A stretch of DNA of 25,282 bases. Source: Candidatus Eiseniibacteriota bacterium (GTDB taxonomy: Bacteria > Arandabacterota > Arandabacteria > Arandabacterales > Arandabacteraceae). Each line of letters starts with the position of its first letter. The first letter of the stretch is position 1. This document shows positions 6,979 through 15,272 of the stretch, piece by piece. The translations under genes and the position numbers were made by a program. The DNA lies in assembly GCA_030592245.1 (NCBI GenBank), contig JAUVJV010000002.1, forward strand, positions 1 to 25,282, in the 5' to 3' direction. The notes under the pieces were generated by a model. It did no database searches, had not been told where the DNA came from, and saw nothing but the letters and a program-made list of their open reading frames with translations.

Positions 6979-8463
6979 TTACATCCCAAGAACACTTGAT
7001 GCGTAGGTCAATCCCTCCTGCAGCACGCGTGCGGCGGGAATCAGGAATGTCCGCTGTGCGTGCGGCATCCAGAGCATTCCCATGACAACGCAGAGCGCCG
7101 CGAGGGCCACCATCGAGAGTTTCATTGACATCGGAACTTCCCTGGCAGCAGGCTGCGCCTCACCCGGTTGGCCATAGAAGGTCCGCTTAAGCATTCGCAG
7201 GTACGCTGCAAGCGTCAGAACGCTCACGCCCGCAGCCCAGGCCGCGAATCCGTATCTCTCCGCCTGCACGCAGGCGACGATTATGAACAACTTGCTCCAG
7301 AATCCGCTCAGTGGCGGGACCCCGGCGATCGACATGGAGCCGATGACGGCCGTCGTGGTCGTTACCGGCATCTTATCCTTGAGCCCACCCAGCTTGCTGA
7401 AGTCCCTTGTCCCGGTGGCGTACTCGACGGCGCCTGAGTTGAGGAACAGCAGCGATTTGAAGACCGCATGGTTGATCAGGTGGAAGAGGGCGGCGGCTAT
7501 CCCCAGCCTTGTTCCCAGACCGAAGCCGAGCACTATATACCCGATCTGGCTTATGCTCGAATAGGCAAGGAAACGCTTAATATCGTCCTGGCCCATGCAA
7601 AGCAGGACCCCGACCACCATGGATATGGTACCCAGGACGAGCAGTATGTATGAGGTAAGCGGGGTCATTCCAAAGACATTCAGCATCACCCTGACCAGCG
7701 CGTAGATGCCTATGGTCTTGATCACCACGCCAGAGAGCATCGCGGATATGGGCGCCGGGGCCGAAGGATGCGCATCGGGCAGCCAGGCGTGGAAAGGAAC
7801 CAGCGCCGCCTTGAGTCCGAAACCGGAGATAAAGAGCGCCATCGTGAAGAGATGGATGGGCTTGAAGTTCCCGCCGATGATGGTGGATACCTGGGCCATG
7901 TTGAGCGACCCGGTCATTGCATAGGTGATCGCAATGCCGAGGAGCACCAGAGTCGATGCCACGCATCCCAAGACCACATACTTGAACGACGCTTCCAGCT
8001 CCTCATGCTGTCCCCCGAAGGCAACCAGCGCATAGGACGCTATCGACGTTATCTCAAGAAAAACGTAAAGGTTGAAGAGATCACCCGTCAAAGCCACCCC
8101 GTTCATGCCGGCGACCATAAGCAAGAAAAGGCTGTAAAACCGGGCCTTCGAAGTGAACTTGTCCATGTAGTGGATCGAGTAGATAGTCACCAGGAAGGAA
8201 ATCAGGGTTATGGTTACAAGCATGAAGATCGAGACCCCGTCCAGGACAAGGTTTATCCCGACCGGGATTCCAAGCCTGGGGACCCAGCCGCCCATCCAGT
8301 AAACCTGGGTTGCCTTTCCGATCACCGAAAGAGCCATCAGGAACAGGGCCAGGGTCGTTATGTTCGCCAGGGTGTCAGAGAGTCGCGGGTTCTTTCTTCC
8401 CACCATAGGGATGAAGAAGGCCGCGCCCAGCGGAATCGCCACAAACAGAGGAATGATCTGCAT
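6979..8463 (-). CDS. mbhH: MrpD/NuoN-like proton- or sodium-pumping membrane subunit (MbhH-like)
   Basis: A 494-aa polytopic protein of the proton_antipo_M family (about 14 helices). The ion-channel residues are intact: Glu137 in NLYVFLEITSIASY (TM5), Lys218 in SGFGLKAALVPFHAWLPDAHP (TM7), a TM8-type Lys in DDIKRFLAYSSISQ and a late Lys in GVPPLSGFWSKL. This is the complete set seen in Mrp D and MbhH. It is the likely site of ion translocation driven by the hydrogenase. A second antiporter-like subunit (9874-11700) lacks the TM5 Glu. TAA stop; 12-base gap to the next gene. Confidence 0.93.
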   Translation of the reverse strand: MQIIPLFVAIPLGAAFFIPMVGRKNPRLSDTLANITTLALFLMALSVIGKATQVYWMGGWVPRLGIPVGINLVLDGVSIFMLVTITLISFLVTIYSIHYMDKFTSKARFYSLFLLMVAGMNGVALTGDLFNLYVFLEITSIASYALVAFGGQHEELEASFKYVVLGCVASTLVLLGIAITYAMTGSLNMAQVSTIIGGNFKPIHLFTMALFISGFGLKAALVPFHAWLPDAHPSAPAPISAMLSGVVIKTIGIYALVRVMLNVFGMTPLTSYILLVLGTISMVVGVLLCMGQDDIKRFLAYSSISQIGYIVLGFGLGTRLGIAAALFHLINHAVFKSLLFLNSGAVEYATGTRDFSKLGGLKDKMPVTTTTAVIGSMSIAGVPPLSGFWSKLFIIVACVQAERYGFAAWAAGVSVLTLAAYLRMLKRTFYGQPGEAQPAAREVPMSMKLSMVALAALCVVMGMLWMPHAQRTFLIPAARVLQEGLTYASSVLGM

Positions 8464-8475
8464 CGCTCTTCGCCC

Positions 8476-8823
8476 CTAACCTTTCAGATTCCGGATTTCT
8501 TTGATGTCGTATGTGCCGTACTTCTCATACAGCCTCATCGCGAGGGCCACGGTCATCGCCGTCACGCCGAGCCCGATAACGATGGCGGTCAGCACTAGCG
8601 CCTGCGGAATCGGATCGACCGATCTCGAAGCGAAGACCTCGGGGTCCATCATCTTGCTCATGATGGGCGCGATACCGTCCTTCCGGTATCCGATCATGAT
8701 AATGAACATGTTGACTGCGCTCTCCAGTATCACGAGGCTGATAACGATCTTAATCAGGTTCCTCTTTACCATCACTCCGTATAGCCCAACCAGGAAGAGC
8801 GCGAGACAGAGTGCGTAATGCAT
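8476..8823 (-). CDS. mbhG: MnhC/NuoK-like membrane subunit (MbhG-like)
   Basis: 115 aa with three membrane helices. NuoK/MrpC features: GLYGVMVKRNLIKIVISL in the first loop and helix 2, ILESAVNMFIIMIGY with the conserved buried Glu, then PQALVLTAIVIGLGVTAMTVAL in helix 3. A hydrophilic insertion (KDGIAPIMSKMMDPE) separates helices 2 and 3, as in MrpC-type proteins. It is part of the ion path between hydrogenase and antiporter modules, with 12-base gaps on both sides. Confidence 0.9.
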   Translation of the reverse strand: MHYALCLALFLVGLYGVMVKRNLIKIVISLVILESAVNMFIIMIGYRKDGIAPIMSKMMDPEVFASRSVDPIPQALVLTAIVIGLGVTAMTVALAMRLYEKYGTYDIKEIRNLKG

Positions 8824-8835
8824 TTTCTACTCCTT

Positions 8836-9312
8836 CTACGAGTCCTTGCCCGGCTCCGTGTACACCACACGCATGAGCACAAGCATCATGAAGATAACGA
8901 ACAGCGAGCTGGCGACCTTGAGCGCAATCGCGATATTGGCCAGCGGGATGATCCCGGCACTCAGGAGCGAATACGGCTCACCTGGATACGCCTTCGCAAT
9001 GAAATTGGTGAAGAAACTCCCGCCCAGGCCGGCAAACATGCCGAGCAGGGCTATTATGAGAAACATGAGCGCGCCCACGCTATCGAGCTCCGCAGCCACG
9101 CCCATCGGGAGGCGCCGGAGCCCCTCCTCCTTGCCGTGCGCAAGCACGAGAAGGACAAAGGCCATCGCGATGACCACACCGCCACCGAAGCCCCCACCGG
9201 GCGTAAGGTGCCCGTAGAGGACCAGGTATATGCCGAATACCAGGATGAATCCCTTGACCCATCCGGATACGGCCTGAACTATCGGAGTCATGCCTTTGGT
9301 CATACTGTCCAT
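8836..9312 (-). CDS. mbhF: MnhB-like cation antiporter subunit (MbhF-like)
   Basis: 158 aa, about four membrane helices. The MnhB core is plain: GFILVFGIYLVLYGHLTPGGGFGGGVV (the TPGGGF motif) followed by hydrophobic helices and FLLIALLGMFAG-like segments. In-frame Met codons at residues 1, 4 and 8 leave the exact start uncertain. The first of these lies 13 bases inside the MbhD/E gene, so coupling is likely. Confidence 0.88.
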   Translation of the reverse strand: MDSMTKGMTPIVQAVSGWVKGFILVFGIYLVLYGHLTPGGGFGGGVVIAMAFVLLVLAHGKEEGLRRLPMGVAAELDSVGALMFLIIALLGMFAGLGGSFFTNFIAKAYPGEPYSLLSAGIIPLANIAIALKVASSLFVIFMMLVLMRVVYTEPGKDS

Positions 9313-9869
9313 TCTTCAACCTCCGGCTCAGACGGCTTCTTCCGCGCCTTCTTTCGAATGATGGCGATCGCTCCAATTATGGAGGTGAAAAGCACCGTGG
9401 CCTCGCCAAGGGTATCGTAGGCCCGGTAGTCCAGGAGAACCGCCGTGACGATGTTGGCAGCCCCGGTATCATTGAGCCCGTTGGCCAGGTAGATCCGTGA
9501 AGGTGCGTCCATCATCTTGGCCATAACAGGTTCGCCGAACGCCGGCAGGTCGTTGAACACCCGGATCCCCGCAAGGAAGATCACCAGCAGCATGGCTATC
9601 GTGACCATCATCCCGAAGAAATCCCGGTTTCCAACAAAGGTCTTGAGCCCCACCCGAAGGGTTGCCCTGATCAGGATCACAAGTATAAGCACTTCCACCA
9701 CGATAGGAACGATTGCAACATCCGGAGCCCGCATATAGAAGAATGCGATGACCGATCCGAATCCCACCGCGGTAACCGAGATTACTGCGGCAAGGAGATC
9801 CCGGGTTTCAATGGCAACTATTGCGGCGATTATCATGAAGATCAGCAATAGGCCCATCAGCTCAAGCAT
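9300..9869 (-). CDS. MbhD/MbhE-like fused membrane subunit (DUF4040)
   Basis: 189 aa. The N-terminal part (about 1-75) is the MbhD/DUF4040 segment with three helices and the pattern DLLAAVISVTAVGFG, then MRAPDVAIVPIVVEVLILVILI. The second part (from about 85) matches MbhE/MrpB-N: FGMMVTIAMLLVIFLAGI, then ANIVTAVLLDYRAYDTLGEATVLF, a highly diagnostic motif of the MrpA C-terminus and MbhE. So two subunits that are separate in Pyrococcus Mbh are one chain here. A basic tail (RKKARKKP) is cytoplasmic. It starts 4 bases after the NuoL-like gene. Confidence 0.85.
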   Translation of the reverse strand: MLELMGLLLIFMIIAAIVAIETRDLLAAVISVTAVGFGSVIAFFYMRAPDVAIVPIVVEVLILVILIRATLRVGLKTFVGNRDFFGMMVTIAMLLVIFLAGIRVFNDLPAFGEPVMAKMMDAPSRIYLANGLNDTGAANIVTAVLLDYRAYDTLGEATVLFTSIIGAIAIIRKKARKKPSEPEVEEWTV

Positions 9870-9873
9870 ATTC

Positions 9874-11700
9874 TCACCTCAGTAGAATTAGCACCAGAAC
9901 GAGCAGTCCGGCGAGCGTCCATGTCAGGTACTCGGGGAGTATACCGGTATGGGCCGCTCTGAATCCTTTTATGAAATAGAAGGAGATACTCCTTCCAATG
10001 TCATACGTGTCAAATGTTCTCGCCTCAGCCCACCTGTACATGGTGCTGAAAAAGCCCATGTCGCTCACGGTGGTATAGAAGTCGGTGCCGGTCACCCGGA
10101 CCTCGGGCTCGAGGATCTCGCCGCCGACATACATCGAGCTGGTCCTGGTGCCCTTCAGCCGGCCCGCCAGGTAGATAATGAGCCCGATACCCACGCCGGC
10201 CACGATGAACAGGGTCGCCATCCCCGGGCTCCACCATCCAAGCCACTGGCTCACGTCGGGAACCGAAAGCCAGGAGATGCCGTTGATCGCCGGGAGTATG
10301 AAACCGCTCAGCGGAATCGAAAAGGCGAAGATACCGAACGCGAGGCACAGCGTCGCAAGCACGATCATCGGAATCGCCATCGCGAGCCCGACCTCTTTGG
10401 GATCGCCCCCCGCCTTCCTTTCCCTTATTCCAAGGAAGACCGCATGCAGGACTTTCATGAAGCTGGCAAGCGTCAGGGCAGAGCCAAACATCGCGGCAAC
10501 CAGCCAGAGCACCCAGAGGTAACCGCCGCCCCGGCCCATCTCTATGATTCCCTGATAAACCATCCACTTGGACACGAAACCATTCAAGGGCGGGATGCCC
10601 GAGATCGCCAGGGCCGCGAGCAGACAGGTCACGAAGGTTATCGGCATGTACCTGGCAAGCCCGCCGAGGCTGTCCAGGTCGGTCGTTCCCTCCTCCTTCT
10701 CCACAGAGCCCGCGCAGAGGAACAGGCAACCCTTGTAGATGGCGTGGTTGACCATGTGGAACAGGCCGCCGGCGACACCTATTGGATTTAAGGTCGCCAC
10801 TCCCAAGACCATGTAGCCGACCTGGGAGACTGCATGATAGCTCAGGAGCCGCTTGAGATCATGCTGCACCAGCGCCATCATGACCGCGGCGATGATGGTA
10901 AACGCCCCCACAATCAGCACAAGGAGCTGCATCCCCGGCGTTAGATTAAACAGATAGAGCGAGATACGCGCAAGCAGGTAGATGCCCAGCAGCTTGTCAA
11001 CCGACGCCGGCAGATAGGCGACCACCGAAGTGGGCGCGTGCTCGGCCGCGTCCGGTATCCAGCTGTGGAAGGGCATGGCGCCCGCCTTGGCGAATGCCGC
11101 ACATGCAAACAGGATGAAGGCGAATGCCGACAATCCGGTAACCGTTGGAATAGATTCCTGCGTCAGGCTGGTAGAGCCGGTCATGACCCACACAATGGCC
11201 ACGGCAAGCACCAGCAGGGCGTCGGTTCCACCCACTATCACCATGGTCTTCTTGGCGGCTCCGGCGGCCTTCGGGCCACCCGTCATAACCAGCATGTAGA
11301 GCGTAAAACCCAGGAAGCCCCAGAAGGTCACGAACAGGATCATGTCATTGGCCAGCACCGCGCCACATGCCCCACCAAGCGTCAAGAGCCAGTAGGAGTA
11401 ATACTCCTTGAGATTCCCTTTACCCCTCATGAACCCGAGGGAGTAAAGCACCATCACCAGACCGAAAAAGCCTATGAACAGGAGTACAAACGAGGAGAGC
11501 GTATCCATCCTGAAGAGCATCTTCCCGAAGTACCCGCTCTCAACGAATCCCTCCCGGAAGAGGGCGATGGTGAAGTAGAAGGTCAAGGCTGAGACAACAA
11601 GAGCAATCCCCTCCTTCAGCCCCTTGAAGGCATCCGGTACTAGTCTGACTATTGCTCCCGCTGCTAAGGGGATCAGAATGGTGTAACCGACTAGATCCAT
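9874..11700 (-). CDS. NuoL/HyfB-like antiporter-type membrane subunit
   Basis: 608 aa, about 15 helices. Family marks: Lys205 in FAKAGAMPFHSWIPDAAEHAPTS, Lys283 in HDLKRLLSYHAVSQVGY and Lys378 in IPPLNGFVSKW. TM5 reads LFVTFWGFLGFTLYML, so the Glu usually found after the Trp (WE in NuoL/MrpA) is Gly128. After residue ~480 a tail carries MYVGGE, GTDFYT and a last helix (LPEYLTWTLAG), like EchA/HyfB proteins and the lateral-helix MbhI region. It may dock the antiporter to the hydrogenase and may not pump by the standard route. The start overlaps the end of the large-subunit gene by 10 bases. Two antiporter-like subunits per complex resemble Mbs rather than Mbh. Confidence 0.9.
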   Translation of the reverse strand: MDLVGYTILIPLAAGAIVRLVPDAFKGLKEGIALVVSALTFYFTIALFREGFVESGYFGKMLFRMDTLSSFVLLFIGFFGLVMVLYSLGFMRGKGNLKEYYSYWLLTLGGACGAVLANDMILFVTFWGFLGFTLYMLVMTGGPKAAGAAKKTMVIVGGTDALLVLAVAIVWVMTGSTSLTQESIPTVTGLSAFAFILFACAAFAKAGAMPFHSWIPDAAEHAPTSVVAYLPASVDKLLGIYLLARISLYLFNLTPGMQLLVLIVGAFTIIAAVMMALVQHDLKRLLSYHAVSQVGYMVLGVATLNPIGVAGGLFHMVNHAIYKGCLFLCAGSVEKEEGTTDLDSLGGLARYMPITFVTCLLAALAISGIPPLNGFVSKWMVYQGIIEMGRGGGYLWVLWLVAAMFGSALTLASFMKVLHAVFLGIRERKAGGDPKEVGLAMAIPMIVLATLCLAFGIFAFSIPLSGFILPAINGISWLSVPDVSQWLGWWSPGMATLFIVAGVGIGLIIYLAGRLKGTRTSSMYVGGEILEPEVRVTGTDFYTTVSDMGFFSTMYRWAEARTFDTYDIGRSISFYFIKGFRAAHTGILPEYLTWTLAGLLVLVLILLR

Positions 11701-12914
11701 ATCTTATCCATCCTCGATCTGTACTTGCCCATGAGTCTGTGGGTTTCCTCCTGGGATTTTCTCAGGAGGTCTTTATATCCCATAACCCGCTTGCCGTTGT
11801 TCGCATCGACCACAAGTGTCCTCTCCGTGCAGCAGTAACAAGGATCTATCGCGGCAAGCGTGATGGTCGCATCTGACACGGTATAGCCCACGCACGCGCG
11901 GTAGTTGGTGGGCACGTTCATGAAACTGGGCGCCCTCACCTTGTAACGCACAGGCCGGTTGGTCCCATCGGAGCGCGTGTAATGAAAAACCTCGCCCCTC
12001 GGGGCCTCGTGGCTGCCGTGGCCTTCACCCGGAGGGATCTCCTTTATATTGGCATCGATCCCATCCTTGACTTCCCTGAGCTTCTCAAGACACTGCTTAC
12101 ATATCTTGACGGCCTCGAGCATCTCTCAGAGCCTGACCACCGCCTTATCGAACACATCACCGTTCTCGGTGGTGATCACGTTGAAGTCGACCTTGTCATA
12201 GGCCGCGTATGGATGATCGCGGCGAACGTCCCAGGGAACACCCGAAGCCCTGGATGTCGGGCCAAGCGCTCCCAGCTCGACACAATCATCATAAGAGAGG
12301 ACCCCGACATTCTTGGTCCTCGCCTGGAGCACCGGATCCTGAAGCACCACCTTGATGAACATATTAAGAGGCCGCACCAGCCCATCCAGGAGCCGCATGG
12401 CCGTGGGGATATCCTCATCCATGATGTCCCGCCGGACGCCGCCCGGCTTGAACATGGCATAATGGTTCCGGTTGCCCGTTATAAGCTCGAAAGTGTCCAG
12501 CACCGGCTCACGGTGCTTCCACGCCCACATCCAGAGCGTGTTGAAGCCGAGAAAGTGCCCCGCAAGTCCCAGCCACAGCAGGTGCGAATGAATTCTCTCG
12601 AGCTCCCCGAGAAAGGTCCTTATGTACTTGGCCCTTTCCGGGACATCTACACCCCCGACGTCCTCAATGGCCTGGACCGCGGCGAAGGGGTGCGAAGTGG
12701 AGCAGATCCCACAGATTCTCTCGACAAGAAACGGGACCTGGTCATAGGTCAGGTCTTCGGCGAGCTTCTCGATCCCCCGGTGGTTATAGCCGATCTCGAT
12801 TTCCAGCTTAACCACTTTCTCGCCCTCAACGTGGAGCTTGAAAAACTCGGGCTCCTCCTGAAGAGGATGATATGGTCCTATGGGAATGATCGTGGTTCTA
12901 CTTTTCGCTGCCAT
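11691..12914 (-). CDS. mbhL: [NiFe] hydrogenase large subunit, group 4 (MbhL/NuoD-like), with in-frame TGA
   Basis: Catalytic subunit: 2H+ + 2e- to H2. From the ATG at 12914 (GGGCGGGGAAA upstream) the frame runs 407 codons. Codon 263 (12128-12126) is TGA between VVRL and EMLEAVKI; no shift is needed and NuoD-type homology continues through it. Nickel ligands are intact: RICGIC (66-71) and DPCYCC (93-98 of the second part; Cys359 and Cys362 overall). A ~42-residue tail after Arg365 is the presumed HycI substrate. Without readthrough the first product would lack half of the active site. An ATG 3 bases after the TGA could allow reinitiation and a split subunit. The TGA site is not a Cys ligand; in relatives it is variable (Glu, Arg, Leu or similar, from memory). 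It overlaps the NuoC-like gene by 17 bases. Confidence 0.88.
12126..12128 (-). other. In-frame TGA in hydrogenase large subunit
   Basis: Minus-strand reading is GTC AGG CTC TGA GAG ATG CTC GAG. The frame upstream (DKAVVRL) and downstream (EMLEAVKICKQC) belong to the same conserved helix of NuoD/MbhL proteins. No canonical bacterial SECIS is evident directly downstream; only short imperfect stems can be drawn. Confidence 0.8.
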
Positions 12915-13368
12915 TTTCCCCGCCCTCTCTCCAGTCCTTCCAATCTTGCCTGAGCGGATAATTGCCCTCAGGCCAATCATCCGTCAACAGCAGGTGTCTC
13001 ATGTCAGGATGACCCCTGAACTCGATGCCGAGGAGCTCCCACATCTCTCGCTCAATCCACTCGGTAGCGGGAACTCTCTTGGCACACGAATCGATCGAAG
13101 GTTTCTCGGAGTCCAGAATCACCCTGAGATTGATGAAGCGATGCTTCGCATCAAGTGCGAAATGATAGAGTATCTCAAACCCGTGGGCCATGTGCATGCC
13201 GGAAGCAATCGAGAAGCGTGCTCCGAGATCCTTGTAAAGATACTCAGCCACATCCGGAAGCCGGGGCGGAGCAACCGTCACATAGGTTTTGTCAGGGCTC
13301 TTCTCGTGAATGTCAATGATGGCGTCCCCAAACTTGCTTTTCAGCCCTTCTACGACCTCATCCGCCAT
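12898..13368 (-). CDS. mbhK: Hydrogenase NuoC-like 30-kDa subunit (MbhK-like)
   Basis: 156 aa from the ATG at 13368, which follows AGGAGAGG; a longer frame from 13416 would overlap the preceding gene deeply. The complex I 30-kDa signature is present: FALDAKHRFINLRV, then ATEWIEREMWELLGIEFRGHPDMRHLLLTDDWPEGNYPLR. It holds no cofactor and bridges the large and small subunits. It is separate from NuoD here, unlike fused HycE. Its TAG stop lies 17 bases inside the large-subunit gene. Confidence 0.93.
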   Translation of the reverse strand: MADEVVEGLKSKFGDAIIDIHEKSPDKTYVTVAPPRLPDVAEYLYKDLGARFSIASGMHMAHGFEILYHFALDAKHRFINLRVILDSEKPSIDSCAKRVPATEWIEREMWELLGIEFRGHPDMRHLLLTDDWPEGNYPLRQDWKDWREGGENGSEK

Positions 13369-13384
13369 ACTCTTACCTCTCCTC

Positions 13385-13816
13385 CTACTTCTTAAGCGCG
13401 GCCAGCTGGGCCTCAATCAGGGCAATAATCCCCTGAATCATGGCCTCAGGTTTGGGTGGACATCCCGCGATATAGGCATGGACTTTCGTAACCTCATCCA
13501 GGCAGTGCATCTGATTGTAGGAGGCCCCGAACATTTCCATCGAACAGGCGCAGTTGCCCAGCGCGATAACGAAACAGGGCTGGGGCGCCTGCGATATTAC
13601 CCTCTTCACCCTCTCGTGAGCCTTGCGGTTCATGGATCCGGTCACCAGGATGGCATCAGCGTGCCTGACACTGCCGACCAGCTGAATGCCGAATCTCTCG
13701 ATATCCCACCGCGGTGTCAGGAGATCCAGGATCTCGATATCACAGTTGTTGCATGGACTCGCCGCCAGGTGGAAAACCCAGATCGACTTGGTCAGCGCCT
13801 TTATCTTAAGACTCAT
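13385..13816 (-). CDS. mbhJ: Hydrogenase small subunit, NuoB-like (MbhJ-like)
   Basis: 143 aa, the short single-cluster small subunit of group 4 hydrogenases. Proximal [4Fe-4S] ligands: Cys22 and Cys25 in SPCNNCDIE, Cys89 in LGNCACS, and Cys119 in AGCPPKPE. It passes electrons from the NuoI-like clusters to the Ni-Fe site. No Tat signal, as expected for a cytoplasm-facing enzyme. It starts 10 bases after the NuoH-like gene and ends 16 bases before the NuoC-like start. Confidence 0.94.
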   Translation of the reverse strand: MSLKIKALTKSIWVFHLAASPCNNCDIEILDLLTPRWDIERFGIQLVGSVRHADAILVTGSMNRKAHERVKRVISQAPQPCFVIALGNCACSMEMFGASYNQMHCLDEVTKVHAYIAGCPPKPEAMIQGIIALIEAQLAALKK

Positions 13817-13826
13817 GCCTCCCCCC

Positions 13827-14762
13827 TCATAAACCCAGGAATGCCAGAATTACCGCCAGCACCGCAAAGGGAGTTACCATCGCCCAGAAGAACTTCATGA
13901 TCTGGTCGATTCTCAGCCTTGCGTTCGTATTCCGGACCAGCGTGATAAAGAGCAATATGCCTATGTAGATCAGCACGGCAAACAATAGGTTGAACCACGA
14001 CTGGCGCCAGTTCACCGCACCGATGAAGAGTATCATCAGGAATAAGGGAACCACGTACATCATCATCCACTGGGTGAGCTTAAACAGCCCGAGTGCCACC
14101 CCGGAATACTCGATATAGGCCCCTCCCATGATCTCGGTTTCAGCCTCGGGCGCATCGAAAGGCACCTTGGCGAGCTTGGCCTGCATGCATATCAGGGCAA
14201 TAACGAAAGCAATAACGCCTGATATCGATGCAATCACCGCACCCTGGGTAGCCTGGTACTGGATGATCTCACCCAGCCTGATTGTGCCGCCCGCCTTTAT
14301 GACCGGCACGAGCACCACAAGCAGGAAGGGCAGCTCATACGACATGACGAGCTTCATCTCCCTCGAGCCACCGAGTGAGGCCAGCGGGTTCGCCGACGCG
14401 AATGACCCCAGGATAATGGCTTGCGAGGGAATGGTAAGAAGGTAGATCACGACAATCAGGTCTCCGACGAAGGTCTCTCCCGGGAAGATCACCGTTCTCA
14501 AGAAAAGCGCAGAGACCACCGTCGTGGCGGCCAGGCCAAAGAGCGGCGCCGATAGAAAGAGGAAACGGGACGCCCCCTCCGGCACCATAACCTCCTTGGC
14601 CAGGAGCTTCACGAAATCATATACGGGTTGAAACAGCGGGGGCCCGACTCTCCACTGCACTCTCGCAGTGATCTTGCGGTCGAACCAGTGCGCGAACATT
14701 CCGACAACAGCTGCTACAACAAAACCACCGGCCAGATAGCCAATACCTTCAATTACGCCCAT
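13827..14762 (-). CDS. mbhM: Hydrogenase membrane anchor, NuoH-like (MbhM-like)
   Basis: 311 aa, about eight helices. NuoH family marks: FDRKITARVQWRVGPP in the first loop, SLGGSREMKLVMSYELPFLL (the quinone-pocket equivalent) and KVPFDAPEAETEIMGGAYIEYSG with its conserved acidic residues. It joins the peripheral hydrogenase arm to the ion-pumping membrane arm and carries part of the coupling path. It starts 9 bases after the polyferredoxin stop. Here it precedes the small subunit, unlike Pyrococcus mbh, where M follows L. Confidence 0.94.
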   Translation of the reverse strand: MGVIEGIGYLAGGFVVAAVVGMFAHWFDRKITARVQWRVGPPLFQPVYDFVKLLAKEVMVPEGASRFLFLSAPLFGLAATTVVSALFLRTVIFPGETFVGDLIVVIYLLTIPSQAIILGSFASANPLASLGGSREMKLVMSYELPFLLVVLVPVIKAGGTIRLGEIIQYQATQGAVIASISGVIAFVIALICMQAKLAKVPFDAPEAETEIMGGAYIEYSGVALGLFKLTQWMMMYVVPLFLMILFIGAVNWRQSWFNLLFAVLIYIGILLFITLVRNTNARLRIDQIMKFFWAMVTPFAVLAVILAFLGL

Positions 14763-14771
14763 AATCCCCTA

Positions 14772-15254
14772 TTACCTCTTCCAGGCCTTACACTTGACGA
14801 CCAGATGGTCCCCGACTTTGTACATCTCTTTGGATTCATCAGCCTCGACATCGGCGTACTGTATAGCCTCATCCGGAGAGGTTCTCACACAAAGCGGGGC
14901 CTCGCCCGGAGCCAGCCTGTCGATGCAGTAGTCGCAACTCGAAGCGAAGAAAGGAAGTGCCTCCGTATAGATCGTGCCAAAGGGACATGCCATGGCGCAC
15001 GACTTGCAGCTGATGCATCGCATATTATAGCGCCTTAAAATCCCCTCGGCGTCCTTCTCGAGCGCCTCAGTGGGACAGGCACTAATGCAGTTCGCCGATT
15101 CACACTGCCTGCAGATCACGGCATATGAGGCCAATTCCCTGAGGGATAATACCCCGTCATTTCCCCGGTGATAAGGATAACTACACTGGACTTTGAGATC
15201 TCCGTCTTCCTCCAGTTTGTCCAGAAGATCGAGATCGATGAATACCTTTTTCAA
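14772..15254 (-). CDS. HycB/CooF-like polyferredoxin
   Basis: 160 aa, soluble, about 13 Cys. It shows CRQCESANCISACP (48-61), CISCKSCAMACPFG (80-93) and CDYC (107-110) with a later PLCVRTSP Cys, plus Cys24 and a Cys near the C-terminus: room for about three [4Fe-4S] clusters. The usual first CxxCxxC motif of HycB proteins is missing, so one cluster is probably lost. It likely carries electrons between HydBG and the hydrogenase. It sits 18 bases after HydG and 9 before the NuoH-like gene. Confidence 0.85.
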   Translation of the reverse strand: MKKVFIDLDLLDKLEEDGDLKVQCSYPYHRGNDGVLSLRELASYAVICRQCESANCISACPTEALEKDAEGILRRYNMRCISCKSCAMACPFGTIYTEALPFFASSCDYCIDRLAPGEAPLCVRTSPDEAIQYADVEADESKEMYKVGDHLVVKCKAWKR

Positions 15255-15272
15255 ATCCTTACCCTCGCGTAC

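Noticed and set aside
7768..8598. 276-codon plus-strand open frame
   Set aside because: Antisense to the MrpD- and MnhC-like genes; composition is rich in His, Arg and Glu as expected from reversed membrane-protein codons.
11691..12914. Frameshift as the cause of the split large subunit
   Set aside because: Both pieces are in the same reading frame and separated only by TGA and one GAG codon; no insertion or deletion is needed to join them.
11982..12953. 323-codon plus-strand open frame
   Set aside because: Antisense to the hydrogenase large subunit. It spans the TGA site but shows no family features, so it does not explain the interruption.
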